Assembly: GCA_033220425.1 (NCBI GenBank) | Contig: CM065649.1 | Coordinates: 434,001 to 498,000 of the forward strand | Source of the DNA: Lepraria neglecta | Taxonomy: Eukaryota > Ascomycota > Lecanoromycetes > Lecanorales > Stereocaulaceae | Length of the DNA: 64,000 nt | Direction: 5' to 3' | Shown: one piece after another, positions 22,727-34,405 of the stretch | How positions within the stretch are numbered: the first letter of the stretch is position 1 | How the letters are laid out: each line of letters begins with the position of its first letter | The notes under the pieces: model-generated | What the model saw: only the letters and a program-made list of their open reading frames with translations | The model's database searches: none | What the model was told of the DNA's origin: nothing | Program-made: the position numbers and the translations under genes

Positions 22727-23184
22727 CTAACCGAATCTCGTCTCCTTGTCCTTGATCGGCATATCATTACCAGTCATGTCCTTATACTTGCCCCTCACAA
22801 ATTCAGACGTCTGCTCGTCTTTCGCCTGCTCAACAGCCGACTCGTTGCTCTGATCTTCTTGCGCGAAGCCATACTGCTGGACTGCATCGATGCCTGTTCA
22901 TCCGAGATTTCATCATCATCGATTCACAACTAGTCAGTGCTAGGCTTTTAGTTTATGTACTGACCCTTGTCAAGGTAATCCTCGTTCTTCTCGCTCTCCT
23001 TCCGGCCTCCGGCCGTAGAATTAAGCTTGTCACCAATACCACCGAAGAATCCGCCTCCCTCCCCGCCTGAGTTCTGGTTCTGTTCGCCGGACTGGTTGTT
23101 CTGACCTTGCTGCATGTTCTGCCCTTGCTGATTATTGTTTGAGCCTTGGCCCTCCCCACCCATTGCGTTCTTGATGAAGTCCAT
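22727..23184 (-). CDS. Small hydrophilic conserved fungal protein, 128 aa
   Basis: Exons 23184-22965 and 22893-22727 on the minus strand, with a 71-base intron (donor GTCAGT), give 129 codons. The N-terminus MDFIKNAMGGEGQG leads into a Gln/Asn/Gly-rich low-complexity stretch and then FGGIGDKLNSTAGG, KNEDYLDKG, a C-terminal helix-like region ESAVEQAKDEQTSEFVRGKY and the tail PIKDKETRFG. Without splicing, the protein would end 8 residues after the DYLDKG motif. I recall small proteins of this plan in many ascomycetes, often described as stress-induced, but the function is not established here. The long CT-rich strand asymmetry just upstream is compatible with a strong promoter. Intact and confidently coding. 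Confidence 0.75.
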
Positions 23185-23726
23185 GTTTAGTATCTTGTGC
23201 TTAGTATAGTCTTGCGGATTTCTTAGGACAAGTTCGTGAGGAATGATAGTTGAAAGTGGTTAGGTATGTGTCAGGAGAGTCTTTATATATGGAGTGATAA
23301 GAGGTGAGGGGTAATTGATGTAAGGGATGTTTGGATCGTCGTTAGCCGGCCAAGCAGTGCTTGTTTACAAGCGGCTGGGCAAGTCTGGGCATGCAGCCTT
23401 CGAAGCTACCGGGATTGATGTTGTCTTTTCTTGTCTTGGGGAAGAGGCTATCTCGCCGTGCAATTCCTGCATCACCTCGTTAGAGACATTTAGATCCCTG
23501 CCTACAGAGACCCTTGCAATTCCTTTCACGCAATGCCTCAGTCATAGCCTTTCAGCATATATCCACTTCAGACCTATTCCAAATGCTAGACAACGTAATC
23601 ATCGTCGTTCATTGACCGAAATACTCTACCAAGTAGAGGAAGCCAGATAGAGAGAGTGTATATCAAGATTTCCTTCCGATCTCTCATTCCTGATAGCCTG
23701 ATCCAATCTTTCCCCAGTATCACTTC
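23185..23726. other. Intergenic, nothing recognised
   Basis: Promoter side of the small hydrophilic gene. A 107-codon plus frame (23327-23650) shows no family features. Confidence 0.45.
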
Positions 23727-25199
23727 TTACGAGCATTCCCTCTTGGATTTGCGAAACGACCTTTTCTTTAGATATAGCCAGTTGTAGCCGGGAGGAGGAG
23801 GCCGGCCGTTCTTTTGTTCAACTCGTATACCTACATCTGATACCATACCTTGATCGCCAAACCAGGCCCATATCAGGACGTTAAGTAGATAGCCTTTTTT
23901 GACCATCGACAGGAACAGCCCAAATCGAATAACAACCAGAAAGTGGATCATTCGATGTTTTGGTGAATGGTACGGGCTGGCTTTGTTAGCATTGAGGGCC
24001 CACAATGCGAGAGTAGCACCAAGTATGGCGATGCTTGTGGCTATGAACATTGAAACGTTTAGGCCTATTGCCAGTCATCTCCTTCAGATTCATTCCAAAT
24101 ACCGACGCCGCAAAATTGAGGGGCAGGAAGAGAAGCGCAAGCTGGGTGATATATTTGACGGAGACGGCTTCTGTTATGGATCTTTTCGATTCTAATATGG
24201 AAATCCTCCCCATTTCGACTTTGTCCGCGTTCCCTAACCCTTTGGCACATAGCGAAGCCTTCATCGAGGACTTGGCGGCAGTACCGGATCATATCGTAAC
24301 TGTTATGCAGATTTTTGCCGTCCTCCACTGGTGTGTTTGCCGACAGAATGTCCGAGATGTTACTGGCTTGGTGCAGGACGTGAAGTAAATGATCCATAGC
24401 ACCGGCGCTTAAACCCAGTTCGAAAGTACTATCCTCCGATTGACATCTGGTTCGTGTCTGCAGGTGTGCAACATCAATAGCTATACGATGAAACGCCATC
24501 TTGATCAAGGGGCAGATGTGTTCGTATGGAGCATCGTTTGCGCTTGTCAAGCTCCGATGATCCATTTGCTCAAGACATTTACTCAGGATGGAATCGCCAC
24601 CATCGACTTCGGCCCCGCGGTACCCTCTAAGTTTTAAGCTGGAACGAGGAGGGGGTCCATATATGTTAGGCCGTTCTATAATAACGCGATGGTCATCAAG
24701 ACAGTAGTGAAGAGATTGCTGATCAGAATACTCAGAATCGCCGACGCTGTGACTGGGTAGATCCGTGATAGCCAAAACTAAGATATCGTCATCAGATATT
24801 GAGGCGTATTCAAGACATGGGGTAGTCCTCGTTCCAAAGTATATATCGACAAGCGTAAAAGAAGCCAGGATCAACGTCTAGTGCCCACCCAACAACACCG
24901 ATGACTTCTGACGGTATAAACCTTTGACGTGTGCTGATGACGACCAATCTTGAGGCTGTCCTCTCGGAGGCATTGCTCAATGTCGAGAAGAGGGCTCCGA
25001 TTTCAACCGCATCAGAAGCCTGGCCGCAAAATCCGAACTTGAATTGTTGGATTGGCTCATCACTACACTCGGCGACTAGAACAATCAAGCCTGATGCAAG
25101 ACCTGGAGCTGCAGCTAATATGTGGGAGTGATCTCGAAGCTCTCTCCATATATCTCGATGCTCTGGCCAGAAGTCAAGGACGGACTCGAGATACTGCAA
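23727..25199 (-). pseudogene. CorA-like Mg2+ transporter-type protein, three frameshifts
   Basis: CorA-type channels carry a GMN motif after the first of two C-terminal helices. On the minus strand the frame from 25199 reads RDHSHILAAAPGLASGLIV and VVGWALDVDPGFFYACRY. It slips near 24830 to ISDDDILVLAITDLPSH and a long middle. It slips near 24235 to VKYITQLALLFLPLNFAASV, which runs directly into FGMNLKEM, the GMN signature. It slips near 24060 to IATSIAILGATLALWALN, the second helix, and a basic tail ending at 23727. Three indels separate the four parts and none sits at a plausible intron, so the gene looks dead. Fungal CorA-like proteins with a large soluble N-terminal part are common near incompatibility loci; here no HET gene is next to it. 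Confidence 0.65.
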
Positions 25200-26245
25200 G
25201 AACCGTATGCTTGGGGAGATTATTTCGTCTTAGGTTCGCAAGGGTTGTTAGATTCGTCAGGGGCTGCAGGCTGATGAGGGTTATTACTCAGAGTCTCTCT
25301 CTCGTCTGGTTCTTGATCAGCCTCAACATGTTCTGATTGCACATGAAGCCTATTCTGGCTAATTGTCTGCTGCCCGTATCGTAAATATCGCTCTGACTGT
25401 CTTACATGTCAGACCTCCCACCATATTGATTATCCATCTCGCTACCCAATGTAGTTGTATATAGCTGTTCTTCCTTTACAGCGAAGCCAAGAAGTCAAAA
25501 GATAGTCAAGGCAAGTCGACCGTACTGGTCACTCTAAAATGGCGATAGGACGAAAAGCAGGACTGTTGAAAGCAACGTCCCAGCCTTAGAGCCGACCGGT
25601 TATGTTTACCTTTGTCAGCATGGATTGAGCCTGACGAAAACGAAATCTGCCTATCCATGCATGGGGCCGAGAATGGCAGCTACCACTTCACCAGTGCATA
25701 GAGATCCGAAACAACGAAACTCTAAATGAACGAGGCATACTCAAGCAATTGTCAAGTGACCAGATGAGAAGCAGCTATAGCCTACACATGAAGTTTGGGT
25801 CGGCCAACCCTGCGAGCATGGCAAAGCAATCGTTTCCAAGGTACAAGTATGGAGACAGAAAGCTTGAGATGCCTGACTGTTGCAATGTGGCAATAGGCTG
25901 GGAAGGATATCTAGCTAATGGGGCCCCCAGGGCCCCATATATGGCCAGAACAGACAAAGAACGGCTAGTAACAGGCTTCTGGAATCGCATAGAAAGCAAT
26001 CAAGCAACGGATTGCAACACTGACCAAATTGTGAAGACTGAATAGCTTCCAAGACGCACTGAGTGCAACAACTTCATAGAAAATCGAAGTAAAGACCAAG
26101 CCCTATTCAAACAGGCACGTGCACAAGTATCACTCCCAAAGACCAAGCGTATATGAATCATATGGCTTGTGGCAGTAATACAAGACACGCTCCAACCTGA
26201 TACTGCCCGATGATCGATTGCAGAACCTTACCAGGGGTGAAAAGC
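25200..26245. other. No gene recognised
   Basis: Possible 5' remnants of the CorA-like gene reach to about 25240. The rest holds only short frames; 25749-26045 plus (98 codons) has no features. Confidence 0.5.
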
Positions 26246-28696
26246 TTAGATGCCCTCCCACAGAAAACCTTGCAATTCCTTCCCTCCCAAAACCTCAACC
26301 ATAGCCTGTCGACAAATATCCACCAACTCCCTGCACCCCAGCAGTAGCGATGCCCGCCCATTGCCTCCACACCGATCAGCGAACGAGAGTATGGGGTCCA
26401 CAAAGCAAAGACAATGCTGTCCAGGGCGTGCCTTGTCGCCGTGATACTTGTCGCTTATGATCGAAATAATGTTCAAGCAGGATAAATAAACCTCAAAGAA
26501 GTTGATTTTGGGAATGGGGAAGGGGCCCGTGAACTCGGCAAGGATGGCGGTTTGCAGGCTTTTTAAGGATTGCTGGGAAGTCCCTGAGTAGAGATCATGG
26601 ACGGTGCGGGTGTTTTGGGAGCATGGGCAGCGCTTCGTCGATTTCTGAGAGGGTTGAGCTTCGTTTGTATGATTATTCTCGACGTTGTAGACGCGCTCCC
26701 AGGTAACTCTGTCAAGATGATAGCCTTTACCCTTAACGTGGTGAAGCAGTGACAATTTCCCATATTGAAATCCAGGATCGTCGACATCATTTCGCGATCC
26801 GAATCCTGCTGTTGCTTTGGCAGTGTGGGCTGGAATTACCATTAAGTGGCAGCCAGATTTATGATCTGTCTTATGAGACTTGAAGCGCAATCTTCCGCCC
26901 ATGTACCTAACGTAGCAGGCTTTGAAATTCCGGGATGGACGTCCGCCTGGAAAGAGAATATCCTCGAAGAGAGTGCAAAGGTATTCGAGAAGCGGGATCG
27001 ACTCAAGGCCGGTGAACTGCCTGAGGACATTGTAAACATGCAAAACGGAACCCAGATAATTCCGATAGCTGAACACGCGCAGTCCGTAATAGAAGAGTGC
27101 ATCAAGCATTTCGAGAATGTGGCACCCGGAAACCCAAGGTGATTGGAAGTAGAGGTCGAATACCTTAGCTCGCAGGAAAGTCTCGAAATCAAGATGTAAG
27201 TTTTCCAGGTGGTAAGCCAAAGTCCCATGACATCTGCATGGCATGGTTGGACTGTCGAGTATGGCACAAATGCTTCGTATTGCCCCTTGTGTGAATCTTA
27301 GTGCCTGTAGACGGCAGCTGGAAGATTCTGGTGCCGGCTTGGAGCCAAGCAAATAGCTTGTATATGTCTCTAGAAGTATCTGCAACCCATAGCAACAACG
27401 GAGACCATTGCTGTCGGCTTCATGATGGGTGAGAAAATAGCCTACTTCAGCGTAGGCTGGCGATCCTACACGAACAATGTTTGGGCAAAAAGAGTCATTT
27501 TGTATGTGCTGCCTGATGTTCTGTAGGATCACATTGAGAGACTCCTTGTTCTTTGAAGCTGACCTGACACCTTGCCGGATTGTGATTTGTGAGAATGGCT
27601 GAGGGGGAACCGCTGACTGGACAGGCTGTTTGACAGTGTCGTGGGCCTTCAACCCAAGGAGTAGACGCCAGGAATGTTGTAGAGCTTCAACTAATTGCGC
27701 TTCGGGCATGCTTGACTGAGTCTGGCTACCTGCCGGCAGCTCTCCTGAGCAAGGCTCAACTTGGTTGAGCTTGCTTTGGAAGATTCCTGGATCTGAAACG
27801 TCACATGACAACTTCAACTGCTGTTCGACCGGTTTAAACGCGGCAAAGGCTGCGTTGGTCATGAAAGCCGCAATCACGATCGAGAATTTGCCCATTGATG
27901 CCTGCTCCCACGCATTCCTCGTTGCAGATAGTAGATCAACCATTTCCTGTCCAAGGCTACGTTAGCCAGGTCGTCGAATGCAGTGGGACGCATATATACC
28001 TGAGCGGCCTTCCGAAGTTCAATAGCTTCGACCAATGTATCGTCGATAAGTCGAGGGGCCGATGGGCCAGAGGTGGCGGTCTTGCCTTCTCTATCGCTAG
28101 CACTGTTGTCATACTGAGAGTCGTGAGTCCTAATTCCGGAAGGGTACTCATGGTCAACCGTGCAGCCAAATTTGAGTATGGAGAAAGGGTTGCTGGGAGC
28201 TTTTTTGCTATCTTCACATGGATGGCATTGATCTGCTTGCTTGCGCTTTTCCTTCGGTTTGGCACAGCATTCGCAGAGGTTGGCGTGTATCTTCGTCAAG
28301 CTATGGAACACCAGAAACCGTGTTAGCTGTAAAGGAATATCGTTTCTTTGGCACTTACCTGAAAGTAAAATGTTCATGGTTCAGAGTCTCTTCGTCATTT
28401 TTTCCCTTGCTGCTGGTCCTCCGAAAGAAGTTGCTTAGCTGCGTTCGAGCCTTGATGGCTTCACGAAAAAGGAAGTCAATGGTGTCAGGCATCTCTACGG
28501 CTTTCCTCTGTATGATCTCTGCAAGGCCAACAAGGTCGCTGATCGAGAGCGTCGTCCGGCATTTATAATCGCTCGTACCATGGCTGAGCAGCCAGGCAAC
28601 CACAGCTCTTGTGTCTTGCTTGTATTGGACGTATGTAGAATGAAGGCCAGAAGGGATTTGTCCTTCCTTCGTGAGGTGGTGCGTACAGCCCAGCAT
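26246..28696 (-). CDS. DUF6604-containing fungal protein, 779 aa
   Basis: Exons on the minus strand are 28696-28359, 28300-28000 and 27946-26246; introns are 58 and 52 bases, each with a GCTAAC branch point. The joined frame is exactly 780 codons. The start MLGCTHHLTKEGQ precedes LHSTYVQYKQDTRAVVAWL, the N-terminal hallmark of DUF6604, followed by TLSISDLVGLAEIIQRKA. Exon 2 has a Cys-rich LCECCAKPKEKRKQ. The large exon carries MGKFSIVIAAFMTNAAFAAF and a long mostly helical C-terminal part with no catalytic motif I recognise. The minus frame overlaps a plus frame at 27895-28326, which is a shadow. DUF6604 proteins are nearly confined to filamentous fungi and their role is unknown. All splice junctions keep the family pattern, so the gene looks functional. 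Confidence 0.8.
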
Positions 28697-29657
28697 GGTT
28701 ACACCTTTTAGCAAGGTAAGGCACGTGATGTTGAAGCTCTAAGGAGAGTCTCAGAGCGCGGGTTGATGGAGGTTATGCCAAAAACTTTGAGCCTTAGGTG
28801 CAACGCGTTGAGGTCTCGTCTTGGGTGCTGGAAGCAAACACGGAGTGGACAAAGGATTATGGAGGCATTCAATCGATCGTTAGGTATTAATAGCACGTTC
28901 GAAACCCTGTCGAGGTCAATGGCGATTGTAGCTCTGAGCAAGAAGGCCAAGGGAACCATTTCCTCGGACCCAAAAGTTGTCGACAAGACACGTTCTTGAG
29001 GAAGCTTCTCCGACGTACGTCAACGGAGTGAGTAGATGCCCACATCGAAATTGAAGCACTACATCGTCATGTGCATCATGGCGTTCCGAAGCTTGGAAGC
29101 GACCTCTAAATTGGGTGTGTACCTTTGGAACGTGGCAAAGTCATCATGCGTTCAACGACGATCTCGGACAATCAATTGGGTTTAGCGGAACTAGCAAAAG
29201 CGTTCCAAGGGTACACATGAACTTTACCCTGCAACTGCCCCTCAACTCTCAGTATGCCCATTGCTACCGAACATCGATGCATACATCAAGGGGATGCAGG
29301 AGTAATAATGTAATAATGTGCAGTTGATACTTGCTACTGAGGGAACCGCGATTGCATACTTGGCTTGGCATAAGTCCTTTAAATAGCGCCCTGTGCCTTC
29401 CCTTCCCGTAGACTGAAAAGGGCTCATAGAAGTGTTAACGCTACCCTTAATGGTAGACGAAGACTTTGATATTCTGCAAGTCGGTATCTCACTCATCTCG
29501 AAGTACTAGTCTAGTATGTGCTAAAATCCCTTATCTGTCTATTATTGCCTGCAATTTCGCACCAAGCAAAAAATTTAAGTCTCATGTAAAGCTGGCACAA
29601 CCTCAGTCATAGCCATCCGAACCAAGCTAGCAAACCCATACTGCAGCCGCTTCCCCC
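28697..29657. other. Intergenic between two minus-strand genes
   Basis: Promoter of the DUF6604 gene and 3' flank of the zinc transporter. Frames at 28708-28986 and 29242-29496 have no recognisable domain. Confidence 0.5.
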
Positions 29658-30895
29658 TTAAGCCCACTTTCCCAACAAAGCCATCAGCCCAGCACCCAAA
29701 AAGACGCAGAACAACATGAACGTCAAGCGCTTGTTATCCTTAGTCCGCAAAGGGTTGAACAGGAAGTCCCTTGCTAACAGCTCCACCAGTCCCGTATATA
29801 GCAGAATACCTGCCGACATGGAGTCCAAAACCCCAGACACCACATTAGCCGTGAATGAACCCGAGTTATACGTCGTCCGCAGCCCAAGCCCGATGGCTAT
29901 CGATATCGGTGTCGTGAGTCCGTACGCCGCGCATAGAATCCAAGGCAGCCAGCTTTGAGGCTTGAAAGGGATGACAGACATACGGGCGCCAATACCTAGG
30001 CCTTCGAATGATTGATGGAAGACTATCACGACATAGAGTGTGCCGAACTCGCTCCCCACAACGCCTAGATTGAGCCCGATGATAACGGAGTGGAAGATGA
30101 CGCCGAACTCGAGGATGAGGAACGCGGCTATCTGTTGCCTGAAAGACTGCTCGCGAGCGGCAGCGTCGGTGGAGGCGATCTCCTCGTCAAAGCGCTTCTC
30201 GTACCGATTGACAACGCTGTTACGGTGAAGATGGAGGGATCCTTGCGTATGATGCGCATCGTCGTTACCAGGCGCATCATCGAAACCGGTGACGGCAGTC
30301 TGTATGTCCTGCTCGCTCTGCGCGCCGTATTTGACCTCGACGTAGCGTTCAGCTCCGAAATCGAGAAGGAAGATCATCATGACGGATGTCAGCACAATGG
30401 CTGGACACCACGAGTATTTCGCCCATCCTCCTGTCATGCCTACGCATGTCTGCGGCCCGATTTCGTTGTATGCTGGATCCAGGAGGTGTATGAATGCTGT
30501 AGCGACAATGACGCCCGCGCCGAAGTAGCGCGCGAAGAGATAGACTGAGAGTAAGATCTCGGAGTCAGTATTGCCTATTCAAGAGGGGATCTAGAGCTTT
30601 GACGGAACTCGTCTCAAGACTCAGACATTAAATCGGAAAGGGGGGGAATGAGCCAAAAGTACGTACCGTAGAGGGGAATTCGGAGGCGAGGCACGCGTTT
30701 GGCGACCACTGGGAAGAAAGTCGTGAATGTAGAAACGATCATGATCACGAATAGCGCGGATATGCGGGCGCCGAGTTGGCCATTATAATCGTTGCTTGAG
30801 GCTTCAAGCGCGCAGATAACGTCTCGAGGATCTGCGGTAGTGAGATCGACGTTGCTGGCGTTGAATGCAGGTGTTCCGAAGTCGTTAGTAGACAT
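29658..30895 (-). CDS. ZIP-family zinc (iron) transporter, 371 aa
   Basis: ZIP transporters import Zn2+ or Fe2+ into the cytosol, usually across the plasma membrane in fungi (Zrt1/Zrt2 type). Exons 30895-30667 and 30544-29658 with a 122-base intron give 372 codons. The junction rebuilds PLYVYLFARYFGAGVIVATA. Helix 4 has HSVIIGLNLG and helix 5 has HQSFEGLGIGAR, the metal-binding pair of the ZIP signature. The cytosolic loop between helices 3 and 4 holds the His-rich DDAHHTQGSLHLHRN. Eight hydrophobic segments are visible and the C-terminus (LGAGLMALLGKWA) is the usual short end. The luminal N-terminus is short and has one Cys in DVICALEA. No zinc-response element is claimed. Intact. Confidence 0.92.
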
Positions 30896-31293
30896 GATGA
30901 TCGTGCTGTGGGGTGCAAATGGAATGAATTCTAGTTATTTCGATGGATAGAGAAGGAAGTTGAAGTTTCTTTGCGAGTAGTGACCGTGGAGGTGGCGTGT
31001 GCTTTTGAGGATTGGAGAAGGGGCACCGCTTGATCTGGTTGAAAAGGTGTGCCGTTCTGCTCAGCCTGATGGGGGATTACACTGCGCGATATGCTCCTGT
31101 GTACGCCCTTTTTGGACTAACTCGTAAAAATTTGCCGGGCCTAGAAGCTCAACGTGGGATTAATCGTTGTACTATTTGATAATAGGTTACCAAATGCATG
31201 GTTGAGGGTGGGTGACAAAATGCACTAAAGAATGTGCGCGCCCAAGGGTACACATGAAGTGACACGGGATGGAAGCGACCACGTCACTTTCGT
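30896..31293. other. Promoter of the ZIP gene and spacer
   Basis: Directly upstream of the zinc transporter; no gene. GGGTACACATGAAGTGACAC near 31246 lies just left of the MULE-derived element. Confidence 0.45.
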
Positions 31294-31336
31294 CCACTTA
31301 CTACGCGTACACCCCATGATTCACTAGGCGTACACC
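31294..31336 (+). repeat. Left inverted end of the MULE-derived element
   Basis: Two GCGTACACC units 21 bases apart in CACTTACTACGCGTACACC and TCACTAGGCGTACACC; matches the reverse complement of 32393-32436 with few mismatches. Confidence 0.7.
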
Positions 31337-31380
31337 TCTTACTACTGCAAAGCAAATCTCGGTGCACGTCGCGTTAGGAG

Positions 31381-31506
31381 AGGTATATAATTCCTTTACC
31401 AAATTGCTAGTAAATAGATATATTTCTTACGCTGGAAGTGTAGCCCCAAGTCCAGGTCTGAAGAACGAGGTATATAATCTACTATCTAAATCGCTCCTAA
31501 ATAGAA
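31381..31506 (+). repeat. Direct repeat pair, ~39 bp units 87 bases apart
   Basis: 31381-31419 and 31468-31506 both read AGGTATATAAT, then A/CAAAT.GCT and TAAATAGA at the same spacing. They lie just inside the left end of the element and may be subterminal transposase-binding repeats. Confidence 0.55.
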
Positions 31507-31679
31507 GTACCCCGTTCGCCGCAGATCACTAAGGTTTCCGCACATATAATATCGATCCATCACAGTCCAAATCGTTCAAAAACGACGTCTTTGCAGTTGA
31601 AACTTTTCTCCCAGTATACGATCTGATTGGTCGGAGCTTGCATACAAGCTTGCTACCATGCGTCAGCGTCGTAAGCACC

Positions 31680-32270
31680 CCAATATGTATAGCCACCGTA
31701 GATGTTGACCGTCGACTCGTTGCCCCGAGCTCTCCTACCGCGGGTGAGACCTAGTGCTTCTGACCGTGCCTTAGCCTTGATGTTATAGATGTCGGAGGGC
31801 TTAAGCATGGGGTTTTCTTCGTCCAGACCGAGACGTAGGGAGGAGAGACCTTAGACAGCTTAGATCCTGTTCATGATTGGTTGATAACAGTATCTTCAAC
31901 GTCTGTTGTCCTCGTAATCTTCTGTAGAGATGTATAGGACCCCTCTATAGTAAGACCGTGATTATATTACCCACGAATAATCTCATAAGTCTATAGATCT
32001 GACTCGGTAGGACGTACAGCGATAATCAGGAAAGGACAGTCCATAAGCCTACTGTCAGTTATTCGTTTTCCCTTGCTTTTACTGTTCTTCTCTGGCTTGC
32101 CCCCACGGTTATATCGTATCTAAGTACGGCGGTCCACTTTGGTCTTCTTGAATTTTTTTGGTGCGGGCTTTAAGGATAGCGTAGCCCTGCGGGCCCGCAT
32201 ACTGTTGCATCCGTAGTATAAGGCTATCGAGGACTGCTTGCCAGCCTTCTGGCGGTGGTTGTAGGGGCAT
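31680..32270 (-). pseudogene. N-terminal fragment of a FAR1/MULE transposase
   Basis: On the minus strand the ATG at 32270 gives MPLQPPPEGWQAVLDSL, then AGPQGYAILKARTKKIQED, the opening of fungal MULE transposases. After stops and shifts, other frames give CPFLIIAVRPTES and YEIIRG with a following YNHG (zinc-binding Cys/His region), then MLKPSDIYNIKAKARSEALG. The catalytic DDE region and SWIM finger are absent. It is therefore a deletion derivative that can at most be moved by another copy, and it is of a different subfamily from the 4.7-7.3 kb element. Confidence 0.65.
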
Positions 32271-32392
32271 AGTGGTGGGGGAGGAGTATTTTGCAAATAG
32301 TAGTGTTTTTGCTTATAAGATCTTTTGAAATTTTTACTCGTGCGTCGACTTAACGATTGGTTCGGATAATGCGGAAGCTAGTACTCCCGCAG

Positions 32393-32436
32393 GGTGTACG
32401 CCTAATGAATCACGGGGTGTACGCGTAGTGAGTTGG
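32393..32436 (-). repeat. Right inverted end of the MULE-derived element
   Basis: GGTGTACGCCTAATGAATCA followed by GGGGTGTACGCGTAGTGAG; inverted partner of 31294-31336. Confidence 0.7.
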
Positions 32437-32447
32437 GGTGTACGCGC

Positions 32448-34405
32448 AGGAGAAGCCTCTTTTTGTGAGGAACAATGCAAGGGCAGCCAAAAGAGCGAGG
32501 AAAGCGACTCCACCAACTGCACCACCCGCGATGGCGCCGATGGTGATATATGAGGTGCGATTGTAAGACGTTGAAGAAGATTGAGGCGTAGGCGTGGTCA
32601 TAGTCGCGGTAGAAGGATTCGCCCCTTGAATGAGTATAGAGCACCCTAGAGCTAGTTGTATAGGCGATAACTTTAGCCCCCGGAACATCGCGATCTGACC
32701 ACTTTAGGGGCTAGTTTACCCCCCGTGGATGGCCCGCTCTAGGGCCCTTTGTTAGGGACGGCGCCTACTCAGTTTGCTTACTCAGGGTGTGAATCCTTCT
32801 AGGTAAGGGTGAAGAAGATGATACTGGATGGTGCGTCAGACTCTATACGTCACGAGGGTTAAAAAAGCTAGCAAGGACAGACCCGGTGTAAAATGATTAA
32901 CATCTAGAAGTGACTGTACTACAGGTAGCGTGCTCGGATTGTGAGATCTAAGCCAACGTCAAAGGCTTGTTGACTAGTCAAGTGTGATCGGATCGACTTA
33001 CTTTTGAGGGTCCAAATAGGCCCCTTTTATCAAGTCAGACTGCTTGTAATGAGGGGGAGCACCAGGGGTATACTGGTCAGCCCATGTTAACGGCGCCATG
33101 TCGAATATTGCCCGACCCTTGTACATTTGGATCGGGGCTGCTGAAAGTGGGATCGGAAGGAGACGAAGGGTCGAGAGTCATGTCCCGCCCTCCAATAGCT
33201 AGTATCTGGCTTCCACCGACCCAATTGCAGGTCAAGCTCGCTCGAGGGTTTTTGGCCGGATAGTCTACCTTGGCCCAGTAAAAGGCAGGCAAGGTAAGAA
33301 CATAGATCGCATAGAAAGGAATGGCGCTCGTCTCTAGGTTGCCGCTCCCTGCATAAAGAAATATGTAAATACAATAAGTCTATCCGTGTCATCTCTTGAG
33401 CATAGTATCACATATATACATTTCGTATGTGCCATTCGTCAAATTCAAACCGGAGACGCAGAAATCGGTCCTAGTAGATGGAATGTTGCCAGTGGTGGTC
33501 TGACTCCAGAACTCCTTTTTGGCAAGGTCGAATACTGAGACCGTTTGAAACCCTAGTTGCGTGTCGTATGGTTCCGCTTGGACTGATCCGCCCATGGCAA
33601 CAAGAATGCCTGCAGGTCTGAAGGAAGGCACGTATAGCATAGCACTGTTCAAGATATCGCCGCCATTAGCCCAGAAATTTGCTGTGCTAATACTTGTAAA
33701 ATTCTGAGATGACATGTTGAGTTGCAACATGCCACCTGTTGTTCCTCCCCCTAAGAGCCAAGCGCTGTCTGAGTCCACGGCTATCGAAGGCTCAGTGAGT
33801 TGGTTTGCAGAGCCTAGATCGCTGATCACTCGTCTCCAGCTACCGCTTCCATCTCCATCAGGCTCCAGAGTCCAGACTGAGGGATTGACCTGAGGAGGTC
33901 CTGGCAGACCTGCCCCATAGCCCGTGTATCCCGTATACAGAAAGATTCTTGTTGATGATACCACAGCGAAGGCTGATCGTTGCTACCCAGCCCGGCAGGT
34001 TTAAGTATAGAGAGGATCTCGACGCTTGAGTTCGTCCAGTTCTTGGAGAGGTCAATCGAGAGTGTTGTGGTCGCTAGAGTCCGAACATGAGCAAATATTG
34101 ATAATTATAGGTCTTGCGACATACGAAATCCGTAGCTTATTTTCCCATTTGGATTCAGAATAGTAAACTGTCCTCCATCGATATATATCCAATTGCCAGC
34201 GATAGTAGCCATAGTAGTTTCAGTGAGTATTAAGGTCAAGAGTGAATCCAGTATGTAAGTTCTCACCACCGTGGAACCCTCGTTGAAGGAATTTAGATGA
34301 TGAGGCATTGCCCGGTACTTGACGGCTCTCGAGATTTGGTGTAGAAGCTTCAGTGTCGCGAAAGAATCGATCGTAATACGTTGCCGATAGGGAGATAATC
34401 CCCAT
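32448..34405 (-). pseudogene. Kelch-repeat membrane protein, cut off by the MULE-derived element
   Basis: Such fungal proteins have an extracellular kelch beta-propeller, a Ser/Thr stalk, one membrane helix and a cytosolic tail. The minus frame starts MGIISLSATYYDRFF at 34405 and continues after introns with WIYIDGGQFTILNPNGK, LSIDLSKNWTNSS and (after a slip near 33960) FLYTGYTGYGAG, WLLGGGTTGG and ILVAMGGSVQAEP. An intron near 33420-33360 leads to YVLTLPAFYWAKVDYP and NWVGGSQILAIGG. A second slip near 33103 precedes FDMAPLTWADQY. The membrane exon (32688 to about 32450) has TIGAIAGGAVGGVAFLALLA and LFLTKR. The text then runs into the GCGTACACC repeat, so the cytosolic tail is lost. Two slips plus the insertion make it dead. 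Confidence 0.7.

Larger units (their letters stand above)
31294..32436 (-). mobile_element. MULE-derived element, internally deleted, ~1.1 kb
   Basis: The inverted ends share CACTACGCGTACACCCC and TAGGCGTACACC with a few differences (left 31294-31336, right 32393-32436). Between them lie N-terminal MULE transposase remnants but no DDE core. The end repeat is built from tandem GCGTACACC units, and a further unit (GGGTGTACGCGC) sits outside the right end at about 32436-32447, so the outer limit may be near 32448. No target duplication was found. Confidence 0.65.

Noticed and set aside
27895-28326. 143-codon plus frame opposite the DUF6604 gene
   Set aside because: The minus strand has family text and proper introns here; the plus frame is antisense.
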